Part shown: positions 37,868 to 46,416 of the stretch, in pieces
Layout: each line of letters starts with the position of its first letter
Position numbering within the stretch: position 1 is the stretch's first letter
From: Nostoc sp. HK-01
GTDB lineage: Bacteria > Cyanobacteriota > Cyanobacteriia > Cyanobacteriales > Nostocaceae
DNA: 64,000 bases
Reading direction: 5' to 3'
Assembly (NCBI GenBank): GCA_003990705.1
Contig: AP018319.1
Span: 1 to 64,000, forward strand
Notes under the pieces: generated by a model
The model's database searches: none
What the model saw: only the letters and a program-made list of their open reading frames with translations
What the model was told of the DNA's origin: nothing
Program-made: the position numbers and the translations under genes

Positions 37868-38251
37868 TTAATAAAACATCTGCACAAGTTTAATCAAATC
37901 ACTTTTTGCAGGTTCACCATTGTTTAACCAAGTTATCAAGTTATCAGGATATAACCAAAAATTCTCAACAAAATCATTTTTATTATAATCAGGATTATTA
38001 TCCAATTTAATTTCATAAACTTTCATAAAAGCAGATACTTGATGCTGATGTGGTCTTAAATATCCTAATAATCTAAAGTCAACATTTTTTAGCTCTAAAT
38101 TCAATTCTTCTTTCAGTTCACGTTGCAGGGCATCTTCATAACTTTCTCCGCTTTCAACATGACCTCCCATACTCACATCAAGGCAAAGAGGAAAAATTAT
38201 TTTTTTAGCTGAACGACGAGGTATCCACAATTTACCTAATGAATTAATCAC
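37868..38251 (-). CDS. Nudix hydrolase, 5' end removed by an IS
   Basis: The Nudix box GGHVESGESYEDALQRELKE (then ELNLEL) is complete, so it could hydrolyse nucleoside diphosphate-type substrates with Mg2+. From the GTG at 38251 the protein has 127 residues, but the frame stays open upstream to about 38370 with typical family sequence (DEILDIVNEEDQVIGQKKRS). There is no start codon before it enters the transposase gene of the adjacent IS at 38374. The native start was evidently lost. Any product would need a new start or read-through. Related proteins include the IPP isomerase-like Nudix group. Confidence 0.7.
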   Translation of the reverse strand: MINSLGKLWIPRRSAKKIIFPLCLDVSMGGHVESGESYEDALQRELKEELNLELKNVDFRLLGYLRPHQHQVSAFMKVYEIKLDNNPDYNKNDFVENFWLYPDNLITWLNNGEPAKSDLIKLVQMFY

Positions 38252-38373
38252 AAAAGTATTAACTACTCTAAAGCAACATAATCCTTGACTATATATTTGG
38301 GAGCGTTTCTTTTGCCCAATAACCTGATCTTCTTCATTTACGATGTCGAGTATTTCATCCCATTGGTCACAAG

Positions 38374-39747
38374 TTAAGGTTGTGAGGCAGTTGTCAAGGG
38401 GATTTGAGAAGGTGGCTGAAAGAAAAATTCAGGTGTGCCTCGTTGTTGATCAGGGAAAGGAGCAACGATGAGCAACATGTTTGGTTTTCGTTGTCGTTTA
38501 ACAATGCCTAAATCTTGATTTTCTGGTGCAGCAAAGTATTTGATAGGGTCAGTTGCCTTACCTTTTTGATGAGCAACATAAAAATGATAAAGACCGCGAT
38601 AAATCATCTCTAGAGAAATGGAGTCAAAAGGTAGAGAAAGTTCGTCGGCGACAGCATCACCTAAATCAACTAACACAGCATAAAATAACCAAGTACCCCA
38701 AATCTGCAATTGAACACCATTAACAGAACCAGTCCATAAATAACTTAAACCTAAGAGCCGCTTTACAGTATTAAAAGCATCTTCAATTCTCCATCTTCGA
38801 CGGTACAAATCAGCCACAACGTATGGTGGTAAAACTGTAGGTTCAAGCACACTTGTTAAATAAGAATGCCAGGTCTTAGCTGAACGAACTTCGACCAGAC
38901 GTAAAGTAATAAACGGAGTTTTCTTAGTGCCAGAGCCAAGACGTATCAGACGGTCACGTAAAGAAAAGCTATCTGTAAATACCTGCTCGACATGAATTGC
39001 TGCTCCCTTTTTTAACCGAGTAATAAAATTCACTTTTTGTGCAATTAGTTGTAGCCAGAAGTTAAAATGATAAAATCCTCTATCTAATAAAAGTAAGGTA
39101 TGGGGATCTGCTGACTTTAAAATATCTGATTCAAAATTTGTATCTGCACTTCTGGCATTCTCATTAAACCAAATTTCTACAGGTAAAAAATTGACTAAAT
39201 CTATAACTGTACAAATTTTTCCAGCTAATTTACCAGGCGGAGCATCTTTTAAACTGTCAAGCTTCTGAAATAAAGCTTCCAAAATTGAACAATCTACTAT
39301 CCAAATTTTTTCAAATTTTGACTTAGTGAATTGAACACTTTGGGGGACTTTTCGCCTACTTCTTCTTTGCCAAGAATCTTGTAATTTTGGGACTAAATCT
39401 TTAAAAACTCTTTCAAATAATTGCGCTGGGAATGTCAGAAATCTCTGCGATATTGCTTGTTGGCTCACCTCAAGAGGTTTACACCACAGAAACCCTTCTC
39501 GTGCTAACATTCTGGTTAATTCTGTGGCTCCCGCCACGTCTCGCCACAGTAGAGTTAGCACTGCCGCTACCATTAATGGTAAGTTGAGAATCCTGTCTCT
39601 TAATCCCAGTTGACGGTAGTAATTTTCTTGTGAAGTGATTGCTGGTGTAAGTAACTGCTCAAGTTGAGAAGCAATTACTTCGTCTTCCATCATTGGGCGT
39701 TGCTTCTTTTTAGCATGATCTCGATTGGTTTTACGACTGCTACTCAT
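38374..39747 (-). CDS. IS4-family transposase
   Basis: A 457-residue DDE transposase. Catalytic Asp residues are in IWIVDCSILEALF and LLLLDRGFYHF; the Glu is in YRRRWRIEDAFNTVKRLLG. An Arg/Lys-rich N terminus precedes it. The stop codon lies at the junction with the Nudix gene. I could not find matching inverted repeats by eye, so the element's exact ends are unknown; the left end is about 38370 and the right end somewhere between 39750 and 40030. Confidence 0.8.
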   Translation of the reverse strand: MSSSRKTNRDHAKKKQRPMMEDEVIASQLEQLLTPAITSQENYYRQLGLRDRILNLPLMVAAVLTLLWRDVAGATELTRMLAREGFLWCKPLEVSQQAISQRFLTFPAQLFERVFKDLVPKLQDSWQRRSRRKVPQSVQFTKSKFEKIWIVDCSILEALFQKLDSLKDAPPGKLAGKICTVIDLVNFLPVEIWFNENARSADTNFESDILKSADPHTLLLLDRGFYHFNFWLQLIAQKVNFITRLKKGAAIHVEQVFTDSFSLRDRLIRLGSGTKKTPFITLRLVEVRSAKTWHSYLTSVLEPTVLPPYVVADLYRRRWRIEDAFNTVKRLLGLSYLWTGSVNGVQLQIWGTWLFYAVLVDLGDAVADELSLPFDSISLEMIYRGLYHFYVAHQKGKATDPIKYFAAPENQDLGIVKRQRKPNMLLIVAPFPDQQRGTPEFFFQPPSQIPLTTASQP

Positions 39748-39834
39748 GGTTTTTTACAATCGCTCAATTACTTGTATTAATTGAGTTTGCCATGATTTTG
39801 AACAGAGCAAATCATTCTCTCAGACCCGTATGAT

Positions 39835-39909
39835 AATGATAATCAAAAACAGGAGTAGTGGAGAGGGCGAGGGAAGCTCGCCCTCTCCACCTTCATTACA
39901 ATTATCATT
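39835..39909. repeat. Nested inverted repeat upstream of the IS4 transposase
   Basis: An inner perfect 13-bp stem (TGGAGAGGGCGAG at 39859-39871, CTCGCCCTCTCCA at 39877-39889, 5-nt loop) lies inside an outer 9-bp inverted repeat (AATGATAAT at 39835-39843, ATTATCATT at 39901-39909). It could be a MITE-like repeat or a terminator. The rest of 39748-40033 shows no gene. Confidence 0.5.
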
Positions 39910-40033
39910 CTTATGCACCTATATTTATTCTCAAAGACTTATTGACAAAATTCTTTCTCTTCTAACTTGTTCCGAATGATTTCATCCTGATGTATCATAA
40001 ACAGAAAATTAATTACTTTACTTTTAATAGTAT

Positions 40034-40792
40034 ATGCTGAGTAAAAAAGGTTATATCTTACATCTTTTTATTAAACCAGAACATAAGTTAATAATGAAAG
40101 AAGTTAAGGAATTCAGCTTAATAAAAGGTCATGGTATTGAAGGGGACATTAATGCTAACCCAATTAGTCCCAGGCAAGTATTAGTTGTGAGATACGAAGA
40201 TATTTCCGAATTGGGAATTCCACCTGGAGAACTACGAGAGAATATTGTCATAGCCGGAATACAACCTGTAAACTTTACTCCAGGTTCTCTCATAAGTTTT
40301 GATAATGGGGCTGCTATTCGTTTAACTTTTCATTGTGAACCATGCAAACAGATAGCACATTTGGTTGATTCTTTAAAAATTCTTCAGGCTAAAAGAGGCA
40401 TTTTAGGTGTAGTTATCAATTCGGGTAAAATTTGTATCAGAGATAACCTTCAAATTGAAATTGATAAATTTCCAGCATTATCTGAAAATCCCTATGAGCG
40501 ATTTCTCGATTTTATCCTCAAAGTACCAGCAGGTAAAGTAGTCACTTACCAACAAATAATTCAAGGTATTGGAGTAGATAACAGCTACCTTAGAGCTATT
40601 CCTATTTATCTGAAAAAAACCTCTGCCGATGATTATCCAATTCACCGCATTTTAGACTCTAAAGGCTATTTGATAAAGTATGTTGATAACCAGTTACATA
40701 AATTAGAATCAGAAGGAATAAAGATTTTAAGTAATTCCAATTTATCCAACAGTAAAAATGGCTTTTTTGTAGATTATCTCAAATACTTATAA
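40034..40792 (+). CDS. MOSC domain fused to an alkyltransferase-like (ATL) domain
   Basis: A 252-residue two-domain protein. Residues about 1-145 form a MOSC domain: GHGIEGDINA (about 33-42), RENIVIAG and the Cys in FHCEPCKQIAHL (about 104-115), as in molybdenum cofactor/sulphur-carrying proteins. Residues about 155-225 match the DNA-binding domain of O6-alkylguanine methyltransferase: ERFLDFILKVPAGKVVTYQQ and IPIYLKKTSADDYPIHRI. The active-site PCHR is PIHR, so Cys is absent, as in ATL proteins that flag damage without repairing it. The fusion suggests a link between sulphur/molybdenum chemistry and DNA damage; that is inference. Confidence 0.75.
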   Translation: MLSKKGYILHLFIKPEHKLIMKEVKEFSLIKGHGIEGDINANPISPRQVLVVRYEDISELGIPPGELRENIVIAGIQPVNFTPGSLISFDNGAAIRLTFHCEPCKQIAHLVDSLKILQAKRGILGVVINSGKICIRDNLQIEIDKFPALSENPYERFLDFILKVPAGKVVTYQQIIQGIGVDNSYLRAIPIYLKKTSADDYPIHRILDSKGYLIKYVDNQLHKLESEGIKILSNSNLSNSKNGFFVDYLKYL

Positions 40793-40855
40793 ATTAATTT
40801 TTAGTAATAATCTATGATACATCTATCAAAATCTATATTAATAATTATAATTAAT

Positions 40856-41236
40856 TTATTCAAAAACTGCTGCTCTTTCAAAAATAAACCACTCATGATA
40901 AAGGATTGCTAGGAAAAAGTCTTCTCCTTTAACGCGATCGCACACTGCCATAAATCCTGAAAAGAACGGATCATCTTCATAGGTCTTATCGGATAGGAAC
41001 AGTGTTACAGAATTTTGGTCTTCACTCCAAATACAACGCAATATAGTGATGCTATGGTGATGTGATTTATCTACAGGTAATAATACAAAACATCCTTCTA
41101 CTTCAATAAACTCTGGCTCAGAATATCTGAAAACCGATTCCCAATCTTCCGGGCCTTCGTGTTTTTCTATAATTCTGTCCCACCTAACGCCGCTTATTTT
41201 TTCTATAGTCTCGGCTGATAAATCCGTAATTTTCAT
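40856..41236 (-). CDS. Hypothetical acidic protein
   Basis: A 126-residue soluble protein beginning MKITDLSAETIEKISGVRWD. It is acidic, aromatic-rich and predicted mixed alpha/beta, ending in LAILYHEWFIFERAAVFE. The intact frame with normal codon use argues for a real gene. It lies alone between the MOSC-ATL gene and the J-domain-like gene. No motif is recognised; a role as an immunity-type protein is only speculation from its composition. Confidence 0.55.
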   Translation of the reverse strand: MKITDLSAETIEKISGVRWDRIIEKHEGPEDWESVFRYSEPEFIEVEGCFVLLPVDKSHHHSITILRCIWSEDQNSVTLFLSDKTYEDDPFFSGFMAVCDRVKGEDFFLAILYHEWFIFERAAVFE

Positions 41237-41410
41237 TTTTTGACTACACTAAACAATGGCTAATAATTACTGAATAGTTGTTCGTCTTACAATTTATTTT
41301 AATACTATATTGCTGAAATTTTAATTAATGCTAGTAGACTTTCATGTATCATCATTTAGGTATCTTAATACTTTTATCTTCCTTTTAGCGGAAAAAATTA
41401 TAAGACTTCT

Positions 41411-42460
41411 ATGCCTCGACGAACTGCTAAATCTTCATCCCCTTCTAAGGTTGCAACCGGACTGGCTCTGTCTGAATTACATCTACGTTTGGAATATTTA
41501 GAAAAACAACACCAATCTATTCTCAAGCAGATTAAGAGAAAGCGGACTGAACTACATAACTTTGTCGAAAGAGCGCGTTCTTTAGCCACAGAGGTAGTGC
41601 ATCAAACTACTAATAGCTTCCAAAAAATGGCCGAACTCGACCAAGAAATTCATGATTTGTTTGAAACTATCTTTACTACTCGAAAGTTTGGTAAACAAAC
41701 TCTTAAGAAGATACAAGCAGTTTATCATCAACTACAGTTTGCCGGAGTCATCAGTGTAAAACCCGACAGAAGCCAATTTCAAGCAGAGCCAAACGAAGAG
41801 TTTACCCATCTGGAAGAAGATTTCTCTACTCAATCTACCGAAAATTCTCATCAAAATCAACAGTGGCAAGCACAAGAAACTACCTCATTTGGGGCAGGGA
41901 CTAGAACCGAAACACAGCAAAAAATTCGCTCCACATTTTTGCGGTTAGCGGAAATCTTTCACCCGGACAAGGCACAAGATAGCGAAACACAGAAATATCA
42001 TACCCAAATTATGCAGGAGATAAATATTGCCTACCAAGAAGGAGATTTAGCAAGACTGTTAGAAATTGAATCTCGTCAGCAAGTTGGGGAAACGATTAAC
42101 CCTAATAGTGAAGATGATTTATCTCGAAAATGTCGCCATCTAGAACAGCAAAATCAAATTCTCCAAGCTCAATATGAAAACTTGAAACGAGAACTACGTT
42201 TAGCCAAAAATACACCAGAAGGAGCAATGGTTTCTAGCTCTCGCAAAACAGCCAAGCAGGGCATTGATGCTGTAGCCGGGATGGTCGAAGCAATTGAATC
42301 TCAAATTCAAGCTGTTTCTCAAATCCGGGATTTTGTCAAAGATTTTCAACAGCAGAAACTAACTATTCAAGAATTTCTCTCTGGCCCAGTTTCTCTGTAT
42401 TCTTCTGAAGAAGAATTACTCCAAGATATTTTGGAACAGATGTTATCACAATTGGTTTGA
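41411..42460 (+). CDS. J-domain-like coiled-coil protein
   Basis: A 349-residue protein. The N-terminal 110 residues form coiled coil (LHLRLEYLEKQHQSILKQIK). Residues about 177-225 resemble a DnaJ domain with its HPD tripeptide: STFLRLAEIFHPDKAQDSET, followed by a helix with INIAYQEGDLARLLEIE. A second coiled coil follows (HLEQQNQILQAQYENLKREL), then an acidic end. HPD suggests it can stimulate an Hsp70. Similar proteins exist in cyanobacteria with unknown role. Followed closely by an IS701-like element. Confidence 0.65.
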   Translation: MPRRTAKSSSPSKVATGLALSELHLRLEYLEKQHQSILKQIKRKRTELHNFVERARSLATEVVHQTTNSFQKMAELDQEIHDLFETIFTTRKFGKQTLKKIQAVYHQLQFAGVISVKPDRSQFQAEPNEEFTHLEEDFSTQSTENSHQNQQWQAQETTSFGAGTRTETQQKIRSTFLRLAEIFHPDKAQDSETQKYHTQIMQEINIAYQEGDLARLLEIESRQQVGETINPNSEDDLSRKCRHLEQQNQILQAQYENLKRELRLAKNTPEGAMVSSSRKTAKQGIDAVAGMVEAIESQIQAVSQIRDFVKDFQQQKLTIQEFLSGPVSLYSSEEELLQDILEQMLSQLV

Positions 42461-42491
42461 AAATAAGAGCCTGATTAAGAATCCCTTGTAT

Positions 42492-43884
42492 AACCCTGTT
42501 GTGTCACTTTAGGCAGAGGAAAAATAGAATTCAGGGTGAGTTAGGAAGATAAAAATTGGAGAAGTAAGCCTATAAACGATGGCTTGAAGCTGAGAAAAAC
42601 CCTCATACAGTTGAGGAATAGAAAAAACTGTTAACCAGGGATATATGAGATTAAATAAAACGAAAGGTTGAATAATTAAACGCAGATTGTTGAGAATATT
42701 CTTCCAACCTTTACCATGATCCCACCAGGGGTGAGAAGCGAATGCTGATTGAGGAGATGGAGGAGAAGGACGCAGAGATTCTGAATGAAGACTAACCATA
42801 AGGTAGGCACTACAGACAATTTCCCACCAGCGTTCAATATCTTCATAGCGAGTAAAACGATAATCAGCCCAACCTAATTCATTCTTACTTTGTTTTAAAC
42901 CATATTCTACCCATGTTCTTAACCCATAAAAATTCCCAACCTCTCTAGGTGTGATGTCGGGATATTTGCTCATCACATACCAGGTAGAGTTTCCGGGTAA
43001 TGCTTCAGTATCTGTGGTAATTTGCCAATATCTATGTTCGCCACGTTTGCCGTGAATTATTTCTCTAATAAATCGATTTTCACTACTTAAGTCAGAGAAT
43101 ACTCTTTTAAATTTCTGCCACTTTAAATATTGAGTATACTGACCTTTAAGCAAGTCTACAGAATGGTTTGAGCGTATTGCTACTAAATAATTTAAATCTA
43201 GTTCATCTAATACAGATACAAAATTTGTGCCGCTTTCGCCATATAAGCTATCAGCCAGTACCAAGTTGAATTTAAAACCCATCGACTGTAACTTTCGTAT
43301 TAGCATTGCCCCGATTTGAGGCTTGGTCAGATATTTATCTCCTGGCTTTAATTTCTCCCGTGGTTTGTACACTTCAAACAGTAGTGGGAATGTCATTCCA
43401 CAAAATACACCATAGGCTGTAACTGCCACAACTCCGTTCTCTACTTTCCCCAAATTACCTATGTACTGACGTTTCACATAATCTGTGGTCGTACCTTTCT
43501 TTTTATCTCCGGTTTCATCAATAATTAAAATGATTGGTCTACCTTTGAGTATTTGTAGAATTAGCTCTAATCTTAAAGCTCTTAACTGTTCTACTTCCCA
43601 ATATGGGGTAGTTAAGAAATGGTGTAGCCCTTGATAGTTCTCTAATCCAACAATTTTTGCTATTTCTGGTAGACTCTTTCGTTTTATATCAGAAATACAT
43701 CCTATATGCAGATACTTAAACGCTTCAAAATTTCTGACATCTGAAAACAGCTTTTTATACCAAAGACAATATTCATCCACAAATTTAACAGTTTGTTTAG
43801 GTGGACGAGGCTCTACCATGCTCTGTGTCTTCGTTCTAGGCTTTTTACATTCTTATACTACCGCGATAGTGACACAACAGGGTT
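42492..43884 (-). mobile_element. IS701-like insertion sequence
   Basis: A roughly 1393-bp element with perfect 17-bp inverted repeats (AACCCTGTTGTGTCACT at 42492-42508, AGTGACACAACAGGGTT at 43868-43884). No clean target duplication is seen at the flanks. It carries one intact transposase on the minus strand. Confidence 0.8.
42509..43819 (-). CDS. IS701-family transposase
   Basis: A 436-residue DDE transposase. The catalytic Asp residues are in PIILIIDETGDKKKG (about residue 101) and LVLADSLYGESG (about 191); the Glu is in LRTWVEYGLKQSKNELGWAD (about 310), the typical IS701 arrangement. A Pro/Ser-rich linker precedes the hydrophobic C terminus. The frame is intact. Confidence 0.85.
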   Translation of the reverse strand: MVEPRPPKQTVKFVDEYCLWYKKLFSDVRNFEAFKYLHIGCISDIKRKSLPEIAKIVGLENYQGLHHFLTTPYWEVEQLRALRLELILQILKGRPIILIIDETGDKKKGTTTDYVKRQYIGNLGKVENGVVAVTAYGVFCGMTFPLLFEVYKPREKLKPGDKYLTKPQIGAMLIRKLQSMGFKFNLVLADSLYGESGTNFVSVLDELDLNYLVAIRSNHSVDLLKGQYTQYLKWQKFKRVFSDLSSENRFIREIIHGKRGEHRYWQITTDTEALPGNSTWYVMSKYPDITPREVGNFYGLRTWVEYGLKQSKNELGWADYRFTRYEDIERWWEIVCSAYLMVSLHSESLRPSPPSPQSAFASHPWWDHGKGWKNILNNLRLIIQPFVLFNLIYPWLTVFSIPQLYEGFSQLQAIVYRLTSPIFIFLTHPEFYFSSA

Positions 43885-43985
43885 AATTTGGCTCTGTTCT
43901 GTTAATTGCGTTCTGGCAACCGCAAATCGCCAATTGCGATCTTCGTAGCGGTAGCTCGCTCTCTCGCTACCGCCGCGAATTGCCA

Positions 43986-45311
43986 CTAGTCCGGTAGTAA
44001 TTTAGCATCCCAAATATACAGTCCTTTTTCCTCTGGTACTCTAGAAAATCTGCCTGAGCGATAACCCCGTGACAATTCATTGAGTACAGCAGGTTTAACT
44101 TGTTTGACTTGTTCTGGGGAGAGTTCCCCATACAGTCGGTAAATTACTTCACCTGAATCAAACACTTTTCTTGGATTTTTTTGCAGTAATGAAGTAATTG
44201 CATCTATCAAAAATTGCCCTTCATACTTCCCTTTCATGGATATGACATTAGCTTTCGCTTGGGGAGATGGTTTTCTGGCTTGAGTTTGGTTAGGCTTGGA
44301 GGCAACATCAGGGCTAGTATCTTCTTTAACTTGCGGCTGTGGTTGTTTACTTTTCGTTTGGCTAGGCTTGGAAGAACTTTCTTTACGCTTAGAGTTAAGC
44401 AATTTCAAATCTATTGTGTAGTACCCTGGTTTCCCTGGAACCAGTGTCCATTTCTTGCTTTCTCTGCCTTGAGTCAGTGTTGATTGAACTCTACCTTTGA
44501 CTACCTTCCAAGCTTTCGGTTCTAATTCCCCATACAGCGATCGCACTACAAAATCTATATGACATACACTGCCTTTATGCTGCTGTAACACCTTTTCTAC
44601 CGCTTCTATACGTCTTAGAGAGCGATATTCATCCAGCATTGGAATCTCTTGCCCATAGAATGATTGGTTTGACGTAGTGCTGTTTTCTTCTTGCTTGGTA
44701 GACTCAGCGACTGGAGGTTCCTCTTCTTGGGGTAATGGCTCAGTCGTACCGGGTTGGGCTGATTCACTTTCTGCTTCTAAAGTATCGTCAGTGTCGTCTT
44801 TGATGTCGCTTTCTTGAACAGCATTATCTTCTTCTGTTGTAGCGGTTGGTTCTTCAGTATTGGTAGACTCCAGAGCTTGAGAACTATCAAAGCTATCATT
44901 TGAGAATATATTTTCTTCAGCAGTAACTATTGGCTGAGTTTCTTCTAATTGCGAGTTGATATCTTCTTGATTCTCGCTAGGAAATGCCTCGGCTTTTATG
45001 TTGGTTACTGGTGATAATTCATGATCCTGAGTTTCTGATAATTCTGCTGCTGTTTTCAAAACATCAACGCTATTATCATTGCTGCTTTCTTGAGTGGATA
45101 CAGGAAATATTTCTTCTGCTACTTCGAGAGAAAAGCCATTGCTATCCACCTCTACAGTTACAGGCCAGTTCGACAACAATGCTTCTACATGACTTAAGTT
45201 GTCTAATGCTTCTCGATATAATTTTCCGTACTTTTCTACCAGTGGCGCGTAATAGTTTCTTATGGATAATAGTGTCGAGAGAAATTTTTCTGGGGGCGGC
45301 TGTATCTGCAT
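43986..45311 (-). CDS. Protein with two repeated winged-helix-like domains and an acidic linker
   Basis: A 441-residue protein. After a short helical head comes an acidic low-complexity linker (about residues 75-215, rich in Glu, Ser and Thr). It is followed by two related domains of about 75 residues: RIEAVEKVLQQHKGSVCHID with FVVRSLYGELEPKAWKVVKG (about 234-290), and LIDAITSLLQKNPRKVFDSG with EVIYRLYGELSPEQVKQVKP (about 366-420). Each ends in a wing-like strand pair (PGYYTIDLKLL, KGLYIWDAKLL). They look like HARE-HTH or other winged-helix domains, so DNA binding is likely. A Lys/Pro/Gln linker joins them. Its role is unknown. Confidence 0.6.
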   Translation of the reverse strand: MQIQPPPEKFLSTLLSIRNYYAPLVEKYGKLYREALDNLSHVEALLSNWPVTVEVDSNGFSLEVAEEIFPVSTQESSNDNSVDVLKTAAELSETQDHELSPVTNIKAEAFPSENQEDINSQLEETQPIVTAEENIFSNDSFDSSQALESTNTEEPTATTEEDNAVQESDIKDDTDDTLEAESESAQPGTTEPLPQEEEPPVAESTKQEENSTTSNQSFYGQEIPMLDEYRSLRRIEAVEKVLQQHKGSVCHIDFVVRSLYGELEPKAWKVVKGRVQSTLTQGRESKKWTLVPGKPGYYTIDLKLLNSKRKESSSKPSQTKSKQPQPQVKEDTSPDVASKPNQTQARKPSPQAKANVISMKGKYEGQFLIDAITSLLQKNPRKVFDSGEVIYRLYGELSPEQVKQVKPAVLNELSRGYRSGRFSRVPEEKGLYIWDAKLLPD

Positions 45312-45541
45312 CTAAGTATCTATCGAATTTCAATCAGAGTTTTAACGTTATCACAAGTGTGTTTGTTGCAAGTATGCTATTGATGCAAACTTCGTTTCTA
45401 AGCTTGTCCTTTGTGCAACTTAATTACATCTGAACTACTTCATGCACAACTAACTTGTGATAGTTCTTTACTGTTCTAGCTTATCTTTTTTGCGCTCGCT
45501 CTATCTACTCTTGCTTCTCGCTGTCTTTACCACTGGTGTCT

Positions 45542-45647
45542 GTCGGTTGCTTCACGCCCGATTATCGATTGGCGTAAGCGGCTGTTTGTGCCAACGGGAG
45601 ATCGGGCTGCGGCTGTGCTGGCTGCGGTGATTGAGATTTTGGGATGA
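45542..45647 (+). pseudogene. 3' remnant of a second methylase-helicase gene
   Basis: The sequence encodes VGCFT, then (after a small frameshift) IIDWRKRLFVPTGDRAAAV and LAAVIEILG before a TGA. It matches residue by residue the last 34 residues of the 1419-residue protein at 4364-8623 (GCFTEIIDWRKRVFLTTGD, AAAVLSEVIEILG). The rest of that second copy is gone. It lies about 65 bp upstream of alkA copy 2. The DNA from 45312 to 45541 holds nothing recognisable. Confidence 0.75.
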
Positions 45648-45662
45648 TGACAAGAAAGCGAT

Positions 45663-46331
45663 GTGGTTTTTACGTTACTTTATCTTTCTATAATAAACAT
45701 TCCTGTACAAAAAATGGATTACTCAACCGCGATTCAAACGCTCAAAAATTCAGATCCAATCTTGGCCAATTTAATAGACATAGTGGGAGATTACAAACTA
45801 CACCAAGCCCAACAAACTGGAGATTTACTGTTTTCGCTATCACGAGCAATTCTTTATCAACAATTATCCACTAAAGCTGCTGCTGCCATCCATAGTAGAT
45901 TTTTGCAGCTTTATTCTGAAAACGTCCCAACAGCTTTAGATATCCTCAATACCCCAGATGAGGTTTTAAGAGGTGCTGGGATTTCACGTCCTAAAGTTTT
46001 ATATCTAAAAGATTTGGCTCAGAAAGTTGTGGATGGATTGCCTAGCTTGGAAGAATTGCAAACAATGGATGATGAGAAGATTATTGAGATTTTAACCCTC
46101 ATCAAAGGTATTGGACTTTGGACGGTTCAAATGTTATTGATGTTTCGTCTACATCGATTGGATGTTTTACCTGTAGATGACTTAGGTATTCGTGCTGCCA
46201 TTCGCAGGCTGTATGCTTTAGCAGAACTACCCAAGAAAAAAACTGTCCAAGAAATAGGACAGATGTGGAAACCTTACCGTACTATTGCTTGTTGGTATCT
46301 CTGGCGAAGTTTAGAAATAAAAGATAACTAA
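45663..46331 (+). CDS. DNA-3-methyladenine glycosylase, AlkA/HhH-GPD type (copy 2)
   Basis: Nearly identical to copy 1 at 33788-34447; the differences are a handful of substitutions such as N/D at the start of the DYSTAIQT segment and C/R in AAIRRLY. The catalytic DVLPVDDLGIR and the HhH IKGIGLWTVQM are intact. The start is either the GTG at 45663 or the ATG at 45714. Close similarity indicates a recent duplication or gene conversion; both copies look functional. Confidence 0.85.
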   Translation: MVFTLLYLSIINIPVQKMDYSTAIQTLKNSDPILANLIDIVGDYKLHQAQQTGDLLFSLSRAILYQQLSTKAAAAIHSRFLQLYSENVPTALDILNTPDEVLRGAGISRPKVLYLKDLAQKVVDGLPSLEELQTMDDEKIIEILTLIKGIGLWTVQMLLMFRLHRLDVLPVDDLGIRAAIRRLYALAELPKKKTVQEIGQMWKPYRTIACWYLWRSLEIKDN

Positions 46332-46416
46332 GCGCAACAATAATTTAGCATTTCCAAAATTTATGAATAGCATAATTCATTAGTTAATGAGGTTGCTTAA
46401 ACTTAATTTCCAGCTA

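Noticed and set aside
44214-44483. 89-codon plus-strand frame inside the winged-helix-like gene
   Set aside because: It is antisense to low-complexity coding sequence and appears to be a chance open frame.
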